13,163 bases of DNA, taken from assembly GCA_018650745.1 (NCBI GenBank), contig JABIFK010000378.1:1-13163 (forward strand), given 5' to 3'. The stretch is from Candidatus Latescibacterota bacterium. GTDB lineage: Bacteria; Latescibacterota; UBA2968. Made by a program: the position numbers and the translations under genes. Below are positions 12,203 to 13,163 of the stretch, one piece after another (positions within the stretch are counted from its first letter, which is position 1; the number at the start of each line of letters is the position of its first letter). Below the pieces are notes generated by a model. The model searched no databases and was not told the origin of the DNA. It saw only the letters and a program-made list of their open reading frames with translations.

Positions 12203-13163
12203 ATGCACAACAAAGCCCCAGAATATCACATTCCTGTTCTGGGGCCAGAGGTGTCCGATCATCTAATATCAGACCGTGACGGCATTTATGTTGATGCCAC
12301 ACTAGGAGGCGGCGGACACGCCGAAAGCATTCTCAGCGAATTGTCTCCTCAAGGCTCATTGATCGGTATAGACCGCGACCCAGAAGCCATAACAAAAACT
12401 TCACAACGTTTGGCACGCTTCGAAAAACAGGTCGTCTTTCACCAAGTACCTTTTTGGCAGCTGCCCGAGATTCTCACAGAACAAGGCGTCACCCAAATTG
12501 CGGGTATCTTGTTTGACTTAGGTCTCTCATCACATCAGATCGATACCTCAGAGCGCGGATTCAGTTTTCAACAGAGTGGCCCCTTAGATATGCGTATGGG
12601 CCCCGATGCCAATCTATCTGCATCGGAAGTGGTCAACACCTATTCGCAACAAGACCTCACACGCATCTTTTTTACTTATGGCGAAGAACGCACATCACCA
12701 GCCATTGCCAGAGCCATCTGCCGGGTGCGAGAAGAAGAGCCGATCGCCACAACAATCCAACTGGCAGATCTCATAGACAGAGCAGTGCGAGGCCCGCACA
12801 TACAAAAAACATTGGCAAGAATCTTTCAAGCCATCCGCATAGAAGTCAACAACGAGCTTGCGCACCTAGAGCACATTTTCCAAACAGCCGTTGACCTGCT
12901 CCAGCCCGGTGGGCGCATTGCAGTCTTATCTTACCACTCATTGGAACATCGCATTGTCAAACAGGTGTTCCAAACAGCAACACGAGAGTGTATCAGCCCA
13001 CTGAAATTGCCCATATGTCCCTGCGACCGACAACCCATGCTTCGGGTTATCGCAAAAGGCATTCGCCCCAAACAGGCCGACATAACAACCAACTCAAGGG
13101 CACGCAGTGCCACATTACGTGTGGCAGAAAAGTTGGACGCTCAAAACCAATCCTGGATTTGTC
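12203..13163 (+). CDS. rsmH: 16S rRNA (cytosine-1402-N4)-methyltransferase (3' end cut by window edge)
   Basis: Translated from ATG 12203; open to the window edge (320 codons) and close to complete, since the family averages about 310 residues. RsmH transfers a methyl group from SAM to N4 of C1402 in the decoding centre of 16S rRNA. Seen: HIPVLGPEV (9-17), SAM-binding VDATLGGGGHAE (30-41), IGIDRDP (54-60), GILFDLGLSSHQID (101-114), RGFSFQQSGPLDMRM, RIFQAIRIEVNNEL, GGRIAVLSYHSLEHRIVK and the terminal CPCDRQP / NSRARSATLRVAEKL. ATG 12203 is the first start after an in-frame TAA at 12188-12190; no Shine-Dalgarno is visible, and an AAAGC/GCTTT hairpin touches the start codon. It is the second gene of the division/cell-wall cluster. 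Confidence 0.96.
   Translation, partial: MHNKAPEYHIPVLGPEVSDHLISDRDGIYVDATLGGGGHAESILSELSPQGSLIGIDRDPEAITKTSQRLARFEKQVVFHQVPFWQLPEILTEQGVTQIAGILFDLGLSSHQIDTSERGFSFQQSGPLDMRMGPDANLSASEVVNTYSQQDLTRIFFTYGEERTSPAIARAICRVREEEPIATTIQLADLIDRAVRGPHIQKTLARIFQAIRIEVNNELAHLEHIFQTAVDLLQPGGRIAVLSYHSLEHRIVKQVFQTATRECISPLKLPICPCDRQPMLRVIAKGIRPKQADITTNSRARSATLRVAEKLDAQNQSWIC

Overview
The window reads as a chromosomal housekeeping region of a Gram-negative-type bacterium. It carries complete or near-complete genes for an isoleucyl-tRNA synthetase, a folate enzyme, the block uppS-cdsA-dxr-rseP, a lipoprotein, and the start of a division/cell-wall cluster (mraZ-rsmH). The diderm inference rests on the lipobox protein, the RseP-type protease with two PDZ domains, and gene order. 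I cannot name the phylum. The eukaryote-like (type 2) IleRS, short unknown proteins and simple-sequence intergenic inverted repeats would fit an uncultured lineage, but this is a guess.

Layout. 1-575 (minus): 3'-truncated endonuclease/exonuclease/phosphatase family gene. 576-945: no gene; a hairpin-rich dispersed-repeat-like block and the ileS terminator. 946-4068 (minus): ileS. 4069-4424: an ileS leader region with a good promoter, a 42-codon ORF holding four Ile codons within six, several hairpins and an intrinsic terminator just before ileS. 4425-5810 (minus): a two-gene unit of 5-formyl-THF cyclo-ligase followed by a pentapeptide-repeat protein. 5811-6005: divergent promoter region. 6006-10891 (plus): uppS, cdsA, dxr, rseP and two small unknown genes, closed by a strong terminator shared with a convergent lipoprotein gene (10934-11290, minus). 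11291-11654: a long inverted repeat, the mraZ promoter and a TGGGG-repeat operator. 11655-13163 (plus): mraZ and rsmH, the latter running off the window.

How the genes fit together. UppS makes the C55 lipid carrier for peptidoglycan and other surface polymers, CdsA makes CDP-diacylglycerol for phospholipids, Dxr supplies isoprenoid precursors (upstream of UppS substrate), and RseP is an intramembrane protease of envelope stress. MraZ and RsmH open the conserved division/cell-wall cluster.

The observation I would pursue first is the ileS leader. Promoter, short ORF with a cluster of Ile codons (ATT, ATA, ATA, ATA), intrinsic terminator and ileS follow in that order, with no convincing promoter after the terminator. 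This is the arrangement expected for translation-coupled attenuation of ileS by charged tRNA-Ile, analogous to pheM-pheST. It is an inference from sequence layout; I could not draw a clean antiterminator. Second in interest is a family of intergenic inverted repeats (7696-7805, 11308-11402, perhaps 9000-9035), one of which abuts the dxr start codon.
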